DNA of 64,000 bases, taken from the NCBI GenBank assembly GCA_030407085.1, contig CM059582.1:139516001-139580000 (forward strand), read 5' to 3'. Below, piece after piece: positions 1 to 11,324 of this stretch. This stretch comes from Trichopria drosophilae (taxonomy: Eukaryota; Arthropoda; Insecta; Hymenoptera; Diapriidae). The translations under genes and the position numbers were made by a program. Numbering within the stretch: the stretch's first letter is position 1; the number at the start of each line of letters is the position of its first letter. Below the pieces are notes generated by a model. It made no database searches and was not told the origin of the DNA. It saw only the letters and a list, made by a program, of their open reading frames with translations.

Positions 1-51
1 GCCCGAACTGAGCGTCGCGAAGGGCCCGAGTTCGAATCCCCGTCCTGCAAT
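1..51 (+). repeat. tRNA-like 3' half, cut by the window start
   Basis: A B-box-like string (GAGTTCGAATCCCC) lies near position 28, the kind of internal RNA polymerase III promoter found in tRNAs and tRNA-derived SINEs. The A box and 5' half would lie outside the window. The T stem does not pair well, so an intact tRNA gene is unlikely; a SINE head or tRNA relic fits better. Confidence 0.35.
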
Positions 52-695
52 TTTCTCTGCTTATGTCCAGTGTGGAATAACCGGGGAACTTTGCTGGGCG
101 AAGGTACGAATTTGGGACCGCTGCCGACCCCCGTCGGCAGTTATCGGTACCATCAGCGTCTTATCCGCGGTCGGTACGTCGTGGGTCTTATCTCGGATAA
201 AGAGGGGATAAGCCCCGCGTCGTACTCGCTAAGGCACAGACCGCCGATTCTGCTGGTGGTACCGATATTGGGGAGGGGGGACTGGCTCTGGGTGGGTGCT
301 GTGTGTGCCTATAGTTCTGTCTTGTACTGTCTGTCTCTGTCCTGTACCTCTCCACCCGAGAGCCGACCCGCAAATAGACAAATCGTCATTAACGCGGGGG
401 AAATAACCTGTCCTTTGTCCTTTTTTGTCCTTTTAGTGAAATCCTGCAAAAGATTACAGTAAATTTCCTTTTTCTTTCTACATGTACAGAATGTGACATA
501 TTCTACCCGAGCCTAGCGAGATGTTCACTTTCTCTACATTTAAGCAGAAAAATTGTATTTGCCCCTCGGGAGGAAAACAGAGAAGCATTCCCCAGGTTCT
601 TGTCCCCCTCTCCTTCGGCTCGGATGGCATTCTTTCACGTGAGGAGGACTCTATATTCTCTCCCGTCGTGAGAAATATACTATTTTTTCGTTTTA
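52..695. other. stretch without a recognised gene
   Basis: Fairly GC-rich for the first 400 bases, then AT-rich. It could be the body of the SINE suggested by the tRNA-like start, but I see no second copy in the window to prove this. The open frames here have no recognisable domain. Confidence 0.4.
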
Positions 696-697
696 TA

Positions 698-1307
698 GGG
701 TAAATGGTACAGTAGTCGGCCAGTTAAGGCTATGATTTCAGTGAATTTGACTTTAAAGCGCAAATAAACAATAGGAAAAAATTTAACATTAGAAAATTTG
801 TCTTAGGGGTTGTCCAATAATAGTATGCATACTTTATAATAACGAAAAAATAATTTTTAGGTATCAAAAAATTACATTTTAAAAAATTATCAAAATTGAC
901 CGTAGTCGGCCATCTGAAATAATGTATTTGGTAAAATTAATTTCAAAAGTGCAACGAGTATTGTTTATTTTTTTGAACGAAAGAATATTGGTCTTGAGGG
1001 TTGTCTTTAAATAAAACCGGAGTAATATTCACCAAAAAGTATTTTTTACGTATTAGAAAACTGTGTTTTTGAAAAGTATCGAAAACGATTTTAGTCGGCC
1101 AAGTGAAGCAGACAGTTGTCGGCCACTCTTCAGAAACCTTTAAAAAAAACAATATTTTGCTATTAATTGTGCTTAAACATACTTATTGATAAGAGTTAAA
1201 CCGAAACGTAAAGGAAAATAACGGGTTTGTAAAATTTTTTAAATCCTAAATAGCTCACGTAAAGTGGCCGACTACTGTAGGGTGGCCTACTACTGTACCA
1301 TTTACCC
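698..1307. mobile_element. 610-bp MITE with TA target duplication
   Basis: The left end begins GGGTAAATGGTACAGTAGT and the right end is its reverse complement; the terminal repeats match over about 25 bases with one mismatch. TA flanks both ends (696-697 and 1308-1309), the target of Tc1/mariner-type elements. There is no transposase frame, so it is non-autonomous. The octamer GTCGGCCA occurs at 715, 905, 1094 and 1118, and inverted at 1265. The right end carries an extra partial copy of the terminal sequence. Confidence 0.8.
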
Positions 1308-1309
1308 TA

Positions 1310-2368
1310 CTTAATTTTCATTTTTTGAAAATGTTTTACACTTGTGTCCGTGCAAATAGTAGCTAAAAATCAAAATATTATCATGAAAATTTGTTTGTTC
1401 TTATATCTGGAAGAAAATGACCAACCGGAGAATTTTCAGCATTTGGAATACGCTTTATTTGGAAAATAATATTCTGAAGGTATAAAAGATATGTAAATAT
1501 ACACTCATAATAAATTGCATTTTCTTTCCGTCCCATGGTACCGTGCCGTCACGGCTTCCCTCTAATATACGGAATTTTTCCCTCCTTGCTTTAGCCTTGA
1601 GATGCATTAGGCACAGATTGATGACTGATTCAGCCTCCTATGTACCGCATTGAAAATCAGACCGAGGTTCCGTGCCGCTCTTTCCGCTGCGTGGTATAAA
1701 AATGCCTTCTTCCACTGAATTTTATACTGATGCTTACAGGTACTATGGTCTGGTGTTTCGGTCTTCTCACTTTTTTTTCTATCGTGGGGCTGTGTTACTA
1801 TTTCATTTATTACTTACACACTCAAATCACTTTTTCCTCGATAAAAGATTGAAACATAATCAACCATTTACGTAAGATACTTTATACTTAATAAAATATA
1901 AAACAGTGCCAATTTCTTTCTTGGTACCATAACAGCACTTAGTATAAAATCTGCATAATACATACTCTGAATAAAGAAGCCGTTAGCCAAATAATACTTT
2001 TTGTATAAACAGCAGAGCTCACTTGCAGTTATGTATAATGATAAAATGTAATAATACTTTCGACATAAGGATAATTCCTTTCCTACTTTCGACATGCTAA
2101 ATTTTCATGATTAAAGTGAAGAAACCAAATTTCTGTTTTATTCAACGTTTATCCACCCTGGATAAAAGTATACAATGACAAATATTCAGTATTTTAGTTA
2201 CAAAATTTCAAGAAGAATTATTTCTAATCTTGTAATGCCCATGTTTTATTGGCAATATAAATGAATTTTATATTTACATTTTATAAAATCTGAATGGCAG
2301 CACGTCTGGATGACATAATCCCTAAACGCATATCATTGAAAAAGCATTCTTATTGAAATAAATGTGCA
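1310..2368. other. AT-rich stretch without a recognised gene
   Basis: Only short frames with no domain I recognise. No clear repeat structure, RNA gene or terminal repeat was seen. Confidence 0.5.
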
Positions 2369-2550
2369 AGACCATGCCCATTGACATTTAATTACAATAT
2401 CACTGTAATTGAAATTCGCATAAAAAACAATTTCAATTAATTTTGCCTACATTATGATTATTACCGTAACGTCGGTCAATATAATTCCTATTGAAATTTC
2501 AAAACAATAAAATTCCTAATGAGTAGGAATTCCCTAATGGGTATGGTCTC
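2369..2550. repeat. possible small inverted-repeat element (MITE-like)
   Basis: AGACCATGCCCATT near 2369 is answered by AATGGGTATGGTCT near 2536-2549, its near reverse complement. The interior is AT-rich with smaller internal palindromes. No target duplication was resolved, so this is a weak call. Confidence 0.35.
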
Positions 2551-2748
2551 TGCTCGTTCTGATTCTATCACAATATTTAGGGCATATATAATTATTTTTT
2601 AATAACCCAATTGCAAGGCGTTAATATCAAGCAACCATTTATATCAAAAGAATTCAGCACTAGTATTTAGTTATAACAAGATATTCTAATACCATTTTTA
2701 AAGGCATTGTTCGTTACGCGTGATTTTATGACATCTTTCAAAGTTAAA

Positions 2749-3005
2749 ACCAATCTCTAAATTAATATTACGGACCATCTTGATGTATAAGTGTCTTTCG
2801 GGCATCTTCGTCGGGGAATTACTATTTTAAAAAATAACACCGATCACCAGATTAATGTTAAGGGTCATCTCGAAGCCTACGTGTCTGCTCGGCATCTTCT
2901 TAAAAAAATAGTGCTTTTCATAATGAATACGAACAACCAGATGGACGATACGAACTGTTTAAATTTATAGGTGTTTTTCGGTCATTTCAGGGGCATCGAC
3001 TACCG
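2749..3005 (+). repeat. degenerate tandem repeat, about 90 bp, three copies
   Basis: Three successive blocks begin near 2750, 2840 and 2930 with related strings (CCAATCTCTAA, CCGATCACCAG, CGAACAACCAG) and share a later TTTCGG/CTCGGCATCTTC element. The copies are well diverged. It is unrelated in length to the 142-bp repeat further along. Confidence 0.5.
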
Positions 3006-3325
3006 TGTAGTGGGTGTGCAAAATTCTACACAATTGTATGTCTGAACGATTAGGAGTCACAATTTCCAATCCGCAATTTCCACTCCGCATTTTCCAATGA
3101 CGAAAGTTTCCATTGGTAACGTTTACCACTGATACATTTTTCCTACGTTAATTAATTCCACATAGAATTCATTTTTCCAAATATTATATGAAAAATTAAT
3201 GCTTACAAGAATACAATCAAATTTATTAAAAATTTATATAAGACCGAAACATTTTTAAATATTGTAAAACATCCTCATTTTCGAAATAGGTGTCATATTT
3301 CTTTACAATCATCATAAGACGTTGC

Positions 3326-3844
3326 TCAATGATGTGGCGTAATTGAGTTTTTACTGTTTAAATTTGTTGTTCCAATTGTGGGAATATGGTTTCCGTATCC
3401 GCTTGCTCTTATTGGAGCTCCACCAGAAATGCGTAAATGCAGGGATGGTTTCTTCCGACGACAACCTGAAACAGTTGTGCCAACCTTCGGATAAATTGTT
3501 AGTCCGTGAAAAATTTTGAAGAACAGCATGGTATTGATTCCATATGGATGGATCCTAACGCGGTTTTGTCGCTCGCCTTCTGCCTCTGGCACGTCTACCC
3601 CAAATATAATTTATCTGTGAAAAGAATCTACTGTGACAAATGCTAAGGCACACAACATTTGTGCTACTTCCTTAATGGATGGATTATCAGGGTTGTTATA
3701 ATCCTGTTGTAATCCCTCTGATTGTATGTGACGAAAAATTGCCTGTCTGAGATGAAAGAAGCAAGCACGAACATCGTCCCCGATAGTAGCTCGAACCGCT
3801 TTAAGAATGGCCAACTCAAAATCAGTCAAAATCGCTTGAGGCAA
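3326..3844 (-). pseudogene. MULE transposase fragment
   Basis: The frame 3844-3611 contains ILTDFELAILKAVRA followed by CFFHLRQAIFRHIQ. This matches the MULE DDE signature, where a D-F-E motif precedes C-x-F-H; the family uses it to cut and join transposon ends in the nucleus. A second open segment (3592-3326) continues past a stop and looks like the eroded downstream region. The upstream FLYWCH frame overlaps the start, which implies a deletion between the two domains. No intact catalytic triad can be traced. Confidence 0.7.
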
Positions 3845-4014
3845 CGTAGTGGTAATTCCAATGCCGCCGATTTAATGGCGTTGAGTTCGTCGTGATTAGC
3901 AGCGTGGTTCTCGTTGGAAGAATATTCAGGCCCTTTGATTACTTCAATGCCATCAGTGGATTTTGTGATGGTGCGGGCTGAACACTCAGGGCTATTGCGA
4001 CACTTCCAAAACAC
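3826..4014 (-). pseudogene. FLYWCH-type zinc-finger fragment
   Basis: The 62-residue frame has FWKCRNSPECSARTITK, then an H-x-x-x-H-x-x pattern (NENHAANHDE). This fits the C-x-C-x-H-x-H FLYWCH finger that many MULE proteins carry N-terminal to the transposase for DNA binding. It lies directly upstream of the MULE fragment on the same strand. The first FLYWCH strand would lie in an upstream frame without a start codon. Confidence 0.6.
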
Positions 4015-4240
4015 TCGCCTAATTTTTTCGAAAAAGAAACTGCGAATTTATGAACTTTTGGTATAATGGTTTTGTCACTGATGACAGTTATAGACCATTT
4101 AAGTCGCACGCAGTAAAGTTTAGATGGAGAAAATGCATTGGAAAATTTGGAAATTGGAAAAATTGGAAAAATAAAGGCTTGGCAAAAATCAACGTTGGAA
4201 AAATAAATAGATGGAAAAAGTGGATTGGAAAAGTGACTCC

Positions 4241-5083
4241 GACTTTACTTTTTTAATAGCCCAAAATTTCTTTAATTCTAGAAAACTGTCAAACGTACTT
4301 ACATACAATTAAACAAATAAATTTTACCGTTTCGACCATAGTGTTTCACATACTTGTTGACAAAATATGATATAAGTTTCACTGAAAGATGTCATTAATA
4401 ATTCGATCAAATAAAGAAAATTCGATGCATATAATAAGTCGTGCTTATAATAAACGCTATTAAGATGAGCTGGTGAATGGTCGGGTACGTGCAAAGACAA
4501 TTCTGTGTACATAATAAACCATGTTAATGTAGATTGATGTAGGCTCGGGCACGTGTAAAAATAATGATGGGTGCATAACAAACCCTGTTAAAATTATCCA
4601 TGCAAACATTTTTTTAATTTATTTGAGCCACTGCAAGTACATATATTGGCAAACAAATATTAACTAGTATTTTTAATATACAAGGTGAGAATTGTAAATA
4701 TTGGCGCAATTTTTATTTGTTGCAAACTACTGAAGTTTGAAAAGAAAAATAAAACTCATGATTAAGTTTCTGTTCCTGAAATGAACAATTCAGTAAGTTT
4801 TACATATTATAAACATTGAATTAACTACCGTATTTTTCGACTGGGTAAAAATGGCACCAGGAATTAACAAAGTAGTTTTGAAACCAGACAAAATTTAGTC
4901 TTTAATATCCAAATAGTTAGTGTTCGTTTGACACATAATATTCATACTTCTACCTGATTAATGCAGCGTAGGAAAATAAAATAAATACTTTGTTAATATT
5001 TTTTAACAAATAAAGACCACTCAATCGGACGGATTGTTAAAAAAGTAACGACGGCTTGGAAAGTTCAAATGTATTTAATATTT
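4241..5083. other. AT-rich stretch without a recognised gene
   Basis: Short unsupported frames only. Around 4430-4590 a phrase like GGTCGGGTACGTGCA/GGCTCGGGCACGTGTA recurs about 70 bases apart, suggesting an old tandem repeat. Confidence 0.4.
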
Positions 5084-5130
5084 TTAACCCTCTAGGTACT
5101 GGTGGGACGTGGGAGTCCCATAGATTTAAA
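5084..5130 (+). mobile_element. piggyBac-type left terminus
   Basis: TTAA (5084-5087) is followed by CCCTCTAGGTACTGGTGGGA and then by an internal palindrome (TGGGACGTGGGAGTCCCA). TTAA followed by CCC is the diagnostic end of piggyBac elements. I found no partner end or transposase to the right before the (ATA)n run, so only one terminus is supported. Confidence 0.55.
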
Positions 5131-5583
5131 AATACTTTTTAGCTTTTTTAATGGCAAATCCGGTATGTGATATCGACGGTAGGTTTCCGTCGGTCATGCA
5201 GAATGTGTTCCTACCAGCAGCTACAGTTATTCAAATGGTTAAATATTAGAAAAGCTGTGAATTGTGCCTTGCATTGCAGGTTAACTGTCGTATTCGTATG
5301 TCACTCGATAATTTTTCAAAATAAAGTATGTACTAATGATGTTATGGTAAAATCAGTGTATATTTTTCGTATTTTATTTTAAGCACGTATTAGTATCTTT
5401 AAGTAGTATACACGTATTGTCAATGTATTCTGATCTCTTTAAAGCAACAGTGATATTGCCTTTCGGAAAATTAAATCGTCGTTATATTTTAAGAATTTTT
5501 CTGTCTCCATTGTTTTCTTTCAAAATGCCTTGTCTAAAAATGGAACATGCTTGGTTTTTTTATTATGAATAAGCAAACTATCC
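5131..5583. other. AT-rich stretch without a recognised gene
   Basis: Probably the interior of the truncated piggyBac-type element. The 71-codon frame at 5167 has no recognisable domain. Confidence 0.4.

Positions 5584-5644
<61 letters not shown>
5584..5644 (+). repeat. (ATA)n microsatellite
   Basis: About 20 uninterrupted ATA/AAT units. The run is fused without spacer to R4-like coding sequence at 5645. Read in frame it gives a meaningless asparagine run at the head of the 5547-6665 frame. Confidence 0.95.
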
Positions 5645-5645
<1 letters not shown>

Positions 5646-6665
5646 GTGATTAATCGAACGGAGGATCCCCTGATGATGCTAGTACATCAGCATGAAATTC
5701 AGGGGAAGGGGGCGTTTTTGTACAACGCGGCGGAACGAGCGGCGCGAAACCTCGGTCTGGTTTTCAACGTGGGACGTAGTGGTGCACAGGAGGCTGGATC
5801 AGTCATCAATCTGTGCCCAGTGCGTCTCAGGGCTAACATACGGAAGGAACAACTCCGTATGTTGGAGGGAAGGCATATCGACAAGCCGTTGCATGGACAA
5901 TTCTTTCGAAATGTCCAACAACTTGGCTTGTCGACAGAGATGACCTTCTCCTTCTTAAGATCAGCCGGCTTGAAATCCGAGACCGAGGGTTTTATCTTCG
6001 CGTGCCAGGATGGGGTCATCAATACCTTAGCGTATCGCCAGAACATCTTACACCAGGCGGTACAGAGTACGCTTTGTAGATTGTGTAGATGTCATGCTGA
6101 AACACTAATGCATCTTTTGGCAGCATGCCCAATATATGCAGTTTCAGCATACATCGAACGCCACAATGCGGCTCTTCGAGTGCTGTATTACCACCTTCGC
6201 AGCACTTATAGTATTGATGCAACCCCAGTTTTGCCGTACGTCCCCACTGATATTGAATCCGTAGTCGGGAATGAGTCGTGCCGAATATACTGGAATTACT
6301 CATTCCCGACGAGCAGGCAAATATCAGCCAATAAGCCTGACATCGTCCTTGTTGACTTCGATGACAAATCCATCTTCGTCATCGAGTTTTCTGCACCAGC
6401 AGAAACAAATATAGTCAGCAAAGAGGACGAAAAACGGATGAAATATCCGGAACTCCTATTCGAGATTCGCAAACTATATCGAGGATTCAAAATCAAGCTC
6501 GTCGTGCTGATAATTGGAGTGCTGGGAGGAATGAGACCAACTTTCCTCCAAAACATCAAAAGCATTCCGGCCTGTCGAGAACATGCAAATTCCATCGCAG
6601 GCCGAATGCAGAAAGCAGTGCTGCTGGGATCTCTCCGTCTACTTAGGTCACACGAGGTCCTGTAA
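5645..6665 (+). CDS. R4-like ORF C-terminus: zinc knuckle and restriction-like endonuclease
   Basis: This open frame of about 340 residues has no legitimate start: the ATG at 5547 lies upstream of the microsatellite. Around 6070-6126 it carries a C-x2-C-x7-H-x4-C knuckle (CRLCRC...HLLAAC). Near 6334 comes KPDIVLVDFDD, followed 14 residues after PD by VIEFSAP. This matches the PD-(D/E) restriction-like endonuclease that R2/R4-type elements use to nick the target for target-primed reverse transcription. The RT domain is missing. The endonuclease region itself has no stop. Confidence 0.75.
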
Positions 6666-6934
6666 CCACTAACCCAATGGTAGAGGGAGTGGTTACAGTT
6701 GCAAACGAAATGGCCCGGTGCAGTCTGCAGCGGAGGAGATGGATATCGGAGCCACTTTTCTGCTGCAGACTGCACACGTGGATTCTGGAGGGCCAAGGGA
6801 GGTTAGGGTTTTAGTCGGTAAACCTTGCCGTTAACATCAAAGGTGAGGGAGTCCGACACACGGGGGGTTACACAACATCTTCAACCCCCTATGGTGCCTA
6901 ATGCATTTCCCCCCTCCGTCAAAAAAAAAAAAAA
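5645..6934 (+). mobile_element. R4-like non-LTR retrotransposon, copy A (3' part)
   Basis: A 5'-truncated copy: C-terminal coding region, then a 3' untranslated region ending in an A run at about 6920-6934. The upstream neighbour is the (ATA)n run; the downstream neighbour is the 5' end of another copy in the same orientation. The Dong/R4 group is, as I recall, able to use TAA-type repeats as targets, which fits the junction. Confidence 0.7.
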
Positions 6935-9234
6935 ACAACGGGGAGTAGGGCTAATCACCCTTCTCCCGGTATTTGCGGTTACTATGAATAGAACGCGCAG
7001 GGCTCCTGACCATCGGGCTGCTTCGGATGCAGCCCAGTCCCGAGGTGGAGGAGCCGAAACAGGTGTCCGGGACAACAACGCACGAATGCCCACGGACGAT
7101 TTCAGTGGACGGAGGATCTCAGGCAAGATCTAATGCTGGAAGAGGAAAGCTGTCCGCAACAGAGAGGCTACATGGCGCGAATGCATAGTCGGTTTTCATT
7201 AATGCAACCCGAACTGGCAGATCGCTTTTCTCAACAACAGCTGAGAGATTATGTGGCCTATCTGAGGCGGACAGGTTTCGTTGTTCCCCGCTGTCAACCG
7301 GTACCGGATGTGCGGGCAATAACAACTGAGCCCGTACGCGGTGCTGAGAGAGTTGCTCCACATTATGAAAGCTAGACACTCGTGTTTAGGCAAAATTTGA
7401 CAACGAAAATTTTGCCTAAACAACGAGAATTAGACAGAGCAAATAGCCTACTTCTGGATGCTCTTCCAGATGTCTGCGACCTGTGGCAAGTCAATTGTGC
7501 CGTTTACGAGGCTGCAAGTGATCTGGTGACTCCGCGAAATCTGACACAGATATCGGGGAGTCGGCAGATTACAAAACGCATGTCTCAATTGAACGGTAAG
7601 ATTCGACTAACACGGAAACTCGCTTCCCGAATTCAGTGTGTGATCAACTATTTAACATCTGGCCGTTCATTTACAGCTAAAGGCAAGAAGTTCGCACAAC
7701 AACTGCGGACGTACTATCACACACTGAACAAGCTGAAGTTGCTTAACATCAAGCAACATTTAGCGGATAAAATTAGGGTTTTGGCCGATGCCAAAAAGAG
7801 GATGCAAAGACGGGAAGAAGGAATTCGACAAAACTCAATATTTTGGATGAATCCTTCCAACCTCTTCAAACATTGTATTGCAGCCTCAAGCGAGTTTCCG
7901 TCGTTGGCCGCAGTTGAGGAATTCTGGGGGAGCATATACGAGAAAACATCTAGGCTTAATGCAGACACTCCAGGTATTGAAATCTTCACTGAGTTGTGCG
8001 ACGAAGTCACACAACAAAGTGAAGATTGCCCACCCGTCAGTGCATTAGAGCTGAAAAATGCCATCACAGAAGCGAGGAATTTCTCCTTGCCGGGCTGGGA
8101 TGGAATTAACAATTATTGGTGGAAGAAGTTCACTTCTGTCCATCAACACCTAGCCCGAATATTCACCTCTTATATAAATGAAGACCAACCCATTCCGCAC
8201 TGGCTGGTGGAGGGCCGAACGACACTGATCCCAAAATCGGGAGACTTGTCCGATCCGAAAAACCATAGACCGATCACGTGTCTCAATAAGTTATACAAAT
8301 TGTTCACTAACATCTTGAACGAACGAATTGAGAAATCCGTGAAACCGGTGTGGCAACGGATGGTAGAACAACGAGGCTGCAAAATGGGTGTATCAGGCTG
8401 CAAGAACAACTTGCTTATCGACAGGTGTGTTTGTCAGGACGCAATCCAGTAGAAGCGTAACCTGTCGATAGCCTGGCTCGATTACATGAAGGCGTATGAC
8501 TCAACATCGCACGAGCTTTTAAGCCTGTTGCTCAAACGCCTCCATGTCCACCCAAACATAGTGAGAATTGTAGAAGACCTGATTTGACTGTAGAAGGCCT
8601 CTTTGAAAAACACGCTTTTTCATGACATCGGGCAAGCGTCGAACCTTGTCTAGACTGGTTCAATTCCAAAGAGGTATCTATCAGGAAAATTCTCTGAGTC
8701 CTCTGTTCTTCTGCATCTCACTATTGCCTCTATCCGTTGCTCTCCGAGAATCTCAAGGATACATGTATGGGCCGCATGGTGAACGTGTACATAAGATCAC
8801 TCATTTATTCTATATGGATGATCTTAAATTATACGCATCAGGCACGATCAATTACATCGATCTCTAAACATCGTTCTCATATACTCGAGAGATATAGGCA
8901 TGGAAATCGGATTCGACAAGTGTGCAGTCGTTCATTTGCACAGAGGAAGGTCAGGCTCCCATAACAACGATATGGAGCTCGTCAACGGAAATGTCATCCG
9001 CCACCTTAGTGCCGAAGAAGCCTACACATACCTAGGCGTACCTCAAAGGCATGTCCAGGATGTGCAGGCTGCTAAAACCACCATAATTAAGAAATACCGG
9101 CGCATTCTCCGTCAGATCTGGTCATCAGAATTGACCGGGAGAAATAAGGTGGCAGCCACGAATATGTTGGCCGTATCACCAGTGCTCTATTCTTTTGGAG
9201 CACTGAAGTGGAACGTTGACGAGCCATTGGGCCG
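6935..9234 (+). mobile_element. R4-like non-LTR retrotransposon, copy B (5' part)
   Basis: It starts right after the A tail of copy A, includes a presumed 5' untranslated region and N-terminal coding sequence, and runs through the RT domain until a different non-LTR element begins near 9229. Copies A and B lie head to tail with no host sequence between them. Several frameshifts and stops make it non-functional. Confidence 0.7.
6985..9234 (+). pseudogene. R4-like reverse transcriptase, broken
   Basis: The N-terminal parts lie in frames 6985-7133 and 7133-7375. The long 7382-8452 frame holds LPGWDGINNYWWKK and LIPKSGDLSDPKNHRPITC, RT blocks typical of the R4/Dong group, plus GCKMGVSGCKNNLLI. 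After a stop at 8450, WLDYMKAYDS (catalytic block A) is readable near 8477. The 8622-8867 frame has the YMDD box (HLFYMDDLKLYA). The 8900-9234 frame gives the thumb. Damage is a few point changes and frameshifts, so decay is moderate. Confidence 0.75.
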
Positions 9235-11124
9235 GACAAAATTCCCGCTGAACTTCTTAAGCACATGGACTCCCAAGGACTTTCTCCCCTTCTTTCGCTC
9301 TTTAATAGGATTTTTGCTGAGGAGGTCTTTCCCCAAGGATGGGCCGATTCGACGATCTTTACCCTGTACAAGAAAGGTGCGCGTCACGACCCCTCTAATT
9401 ACCGTATAATTGCGATAACTAACGCCCTGGCGAAGCTCTTTTCTCAGATCTTATGTACACACCTGTCCAAGTGGGCAACGCAGAAAGCCTTTCTTCCGGA
9501 GGAGCAATCTGGCTTTTGGGGTGGGAGGGGGACCGTGGACAACATCTTCTGCCTCCTCGCATCCGCGCAGGTCATCTTGCGACGCCGGAACGCGAAACTT
9601 TTCAGCCTTTTCGTTGACTTTAAGAGGGCCTTTGATTCCGTCCCTCATGCTCTCCTATGGCGTAAGCTCCTTGGACTAGGTGTTAGCGCTAAATTCGTCA
9701 GGGTGCTTAGCGCGCTATATCGTGCAGCGTCAGTTTTGTTTAACAACGATGAAGGTGGAGTGTCGAGTTTCAATGTATCCGTAGGTGTGCTTCAAGGCGA
9801 AATTCTGAGTCCATTATTATTTATTTTGTACATTTCAGACATAATCACTTTTTTCCGGGATAACAATGTTCGCGGGGTGGACGTTACCAGATCCGTCGAT
9901 CTGCTAATGCTCCTCTATGCTGATGATCTTACTATTCTTGCTTTTTCTCCCTCAGATCTTCGCCGTAAGCTAAGAATCCTCTCCGACTACTGCTCGACTA
10001 CCCAGCTCACCGTAAATGTCGAGAAGACCAAGATAATTTGTTTCAGAAGGGCTGGCCCGCTCGACCAGTTCTCGTGAGGATTTCTGTTCGATAACACTCC
10101 TATTGAAATTACAAGCGCATACAGATTTGTAGGCATTGTGTTTTCCTCTTCAGCGTCGGGCCTTCAGCCGTTTGAGGACGCCGTCATTCGAACAGGGGCC
10201 GCGACCGCTGCGTCTCTGGCGACAATAAACTCTGCGAAGATGGATGCGTGGGACGCATACTGGAAACTGTACAAAGCCTTGGTTACATCGGTCCTTTTAT
10301 ACGCAGCTCCGTTTTGGGCTCTCCGACACTTGGACAGGCTGGAGTCGGTGCAGATTGACTTTTTTAAAAGGCTTCTTCATTTGTCGAGAAATGCCCCGGC
10401 CTATTTAATTCGTCTACAGCTCGGTATCCCTCCGATTGCGGTCGAGATACTAAATCAGTCGCTAAAATGGATAATTAAGACCCTCAGACTGCCCGACTCC
10501 AGGCTGCCCAAGATTTTGCTTATTCGTTTAAGAGAGCTGTCTGTTTTATCTCCAGAGGAGCCGCGAAACTGGCTTACGCAGCTCCTCTCGCTTTTGGATG
10601 AGGCGGATGCGGATGCTCTGCGGGGCAGCTTTGAGGCCGAGTCCTGGGCGGACGCTGGCCCGCGTTTAATTGCTAAATATATGGATTCTTGTAAAACAAA
10701 AGATTTGGCAAGATACTATAATTCTGAGAATGTACAGCTGCCAATTTTCCGCCAGCTCTCCGACTCGTCATATACGCTGTACCCGCTGCGTTTGCCTCTG
10801 CCTTGCCTAAGAGTAAAAGCTCAACTTAGACTGGCAACACTTTTCACGCGCTCGCTCTCAGTCTCCGGTATGCGTCTCAGCTTCAATCCGCAAACGCCAT
10901 GCTCTCTGTTCAATATGAATGCGCCAGACTCTCTTCGTCATATTTTCGCTGAATGCCCATCACTTGCGCCAGTCCACCGCGATTTTGCTGCACTTGTTCC
11001 CGCGAGTTCTCCTAACAACCTTTTTTGTACCCTAATATGTAACACAGATCTTTTCTCAGCAAAAATACTATTAAGATTTGTGAGAGCGACCCATGTCAGA
11101 AGACAATTTCTGCTGGGCGACTAG
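9229..11124 (+). pseudogene. non-LTR reverse transcriptase with a single premature stop
   Basis: Frames 9265-10077 and 10138-11124 are the same frame, interrupted only by the TGA at 10075-10077. RT blocks in order are NYRIIAITNALAKLFSQIL, FVDFKRAFDSVPH (block A), GVLQGEILSPLLFILYISD (block B) and LLYADDLTILA (YADD). The C-terminus has C-x-H-x4-C remnants (SLRHIFAEC); one expected cysteine of the knuckle is absent. The endonuclease is lost by 5' truncation. The stretch of 20 codons after the stop reads as normal coding sequence. Confidence 0.75.
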
Positions 11125-11324
11125 TTTTAGCTTCTCTTTAAGTTTATAGCGCCCTTTCGTTTTAATTCATACTAGGTTAATTTTTGTTTTTGTTATAAAG
11201 CGTACGACAATTTTATTTATGTATCCGCGAACTATGTCTACGTCTTAGTCCGGAACTCTCCTCTCAACAGGTGTACCCCCCATACGAGAGTAATAAATAC
11301 AAATACAAAAAAAAAATACAATAC
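9229..11324 (+). mobile_element. APE-type non-LTR retrotransposon, 5'-truncated
   Basis: It begins inside the RT domain (PDKIPAELLKHM) and ends in a repetitive tail (AATACAAATAC... and an A run, about 11296-11324). On the right R4-like sequence resumes, but at an earlier point of that element, so the flanks are two different copies (B and C). The clade is uncertain, in the jockey/CR1/I group. Its reading frame is far better preserved than the flanking R4-like copies, suggesting a later arrival. Confidence 0.7.

Larger units (their letters stand above)
3053..4240 (-). mobile_element. relic MULE element with FLYWCH and transposase pieces
   Basis: The left edge (GGAGTCACAATTTCC...) and right edge (...GGATTGGAAAAGTGACTCC) are inverted relatives, both rich in TTGGAAA-type repeats. 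Between them, on the minus strand, lie a FLYWCH-type zinc-finger segment and a MULE transposase segment in different frames. At 1.2 kb it is far shorter than an autonomous MULE. I could not find a matching 9-bp target duplication, so the exact ends are tentative. Confidence 0.55.

Noticed and set aside
5547..5644. Asparagine-run protein start
   Set aside because: It is the translated (ATA)n microsatellite; the ATG at 5547 lies upstream of the element junction.
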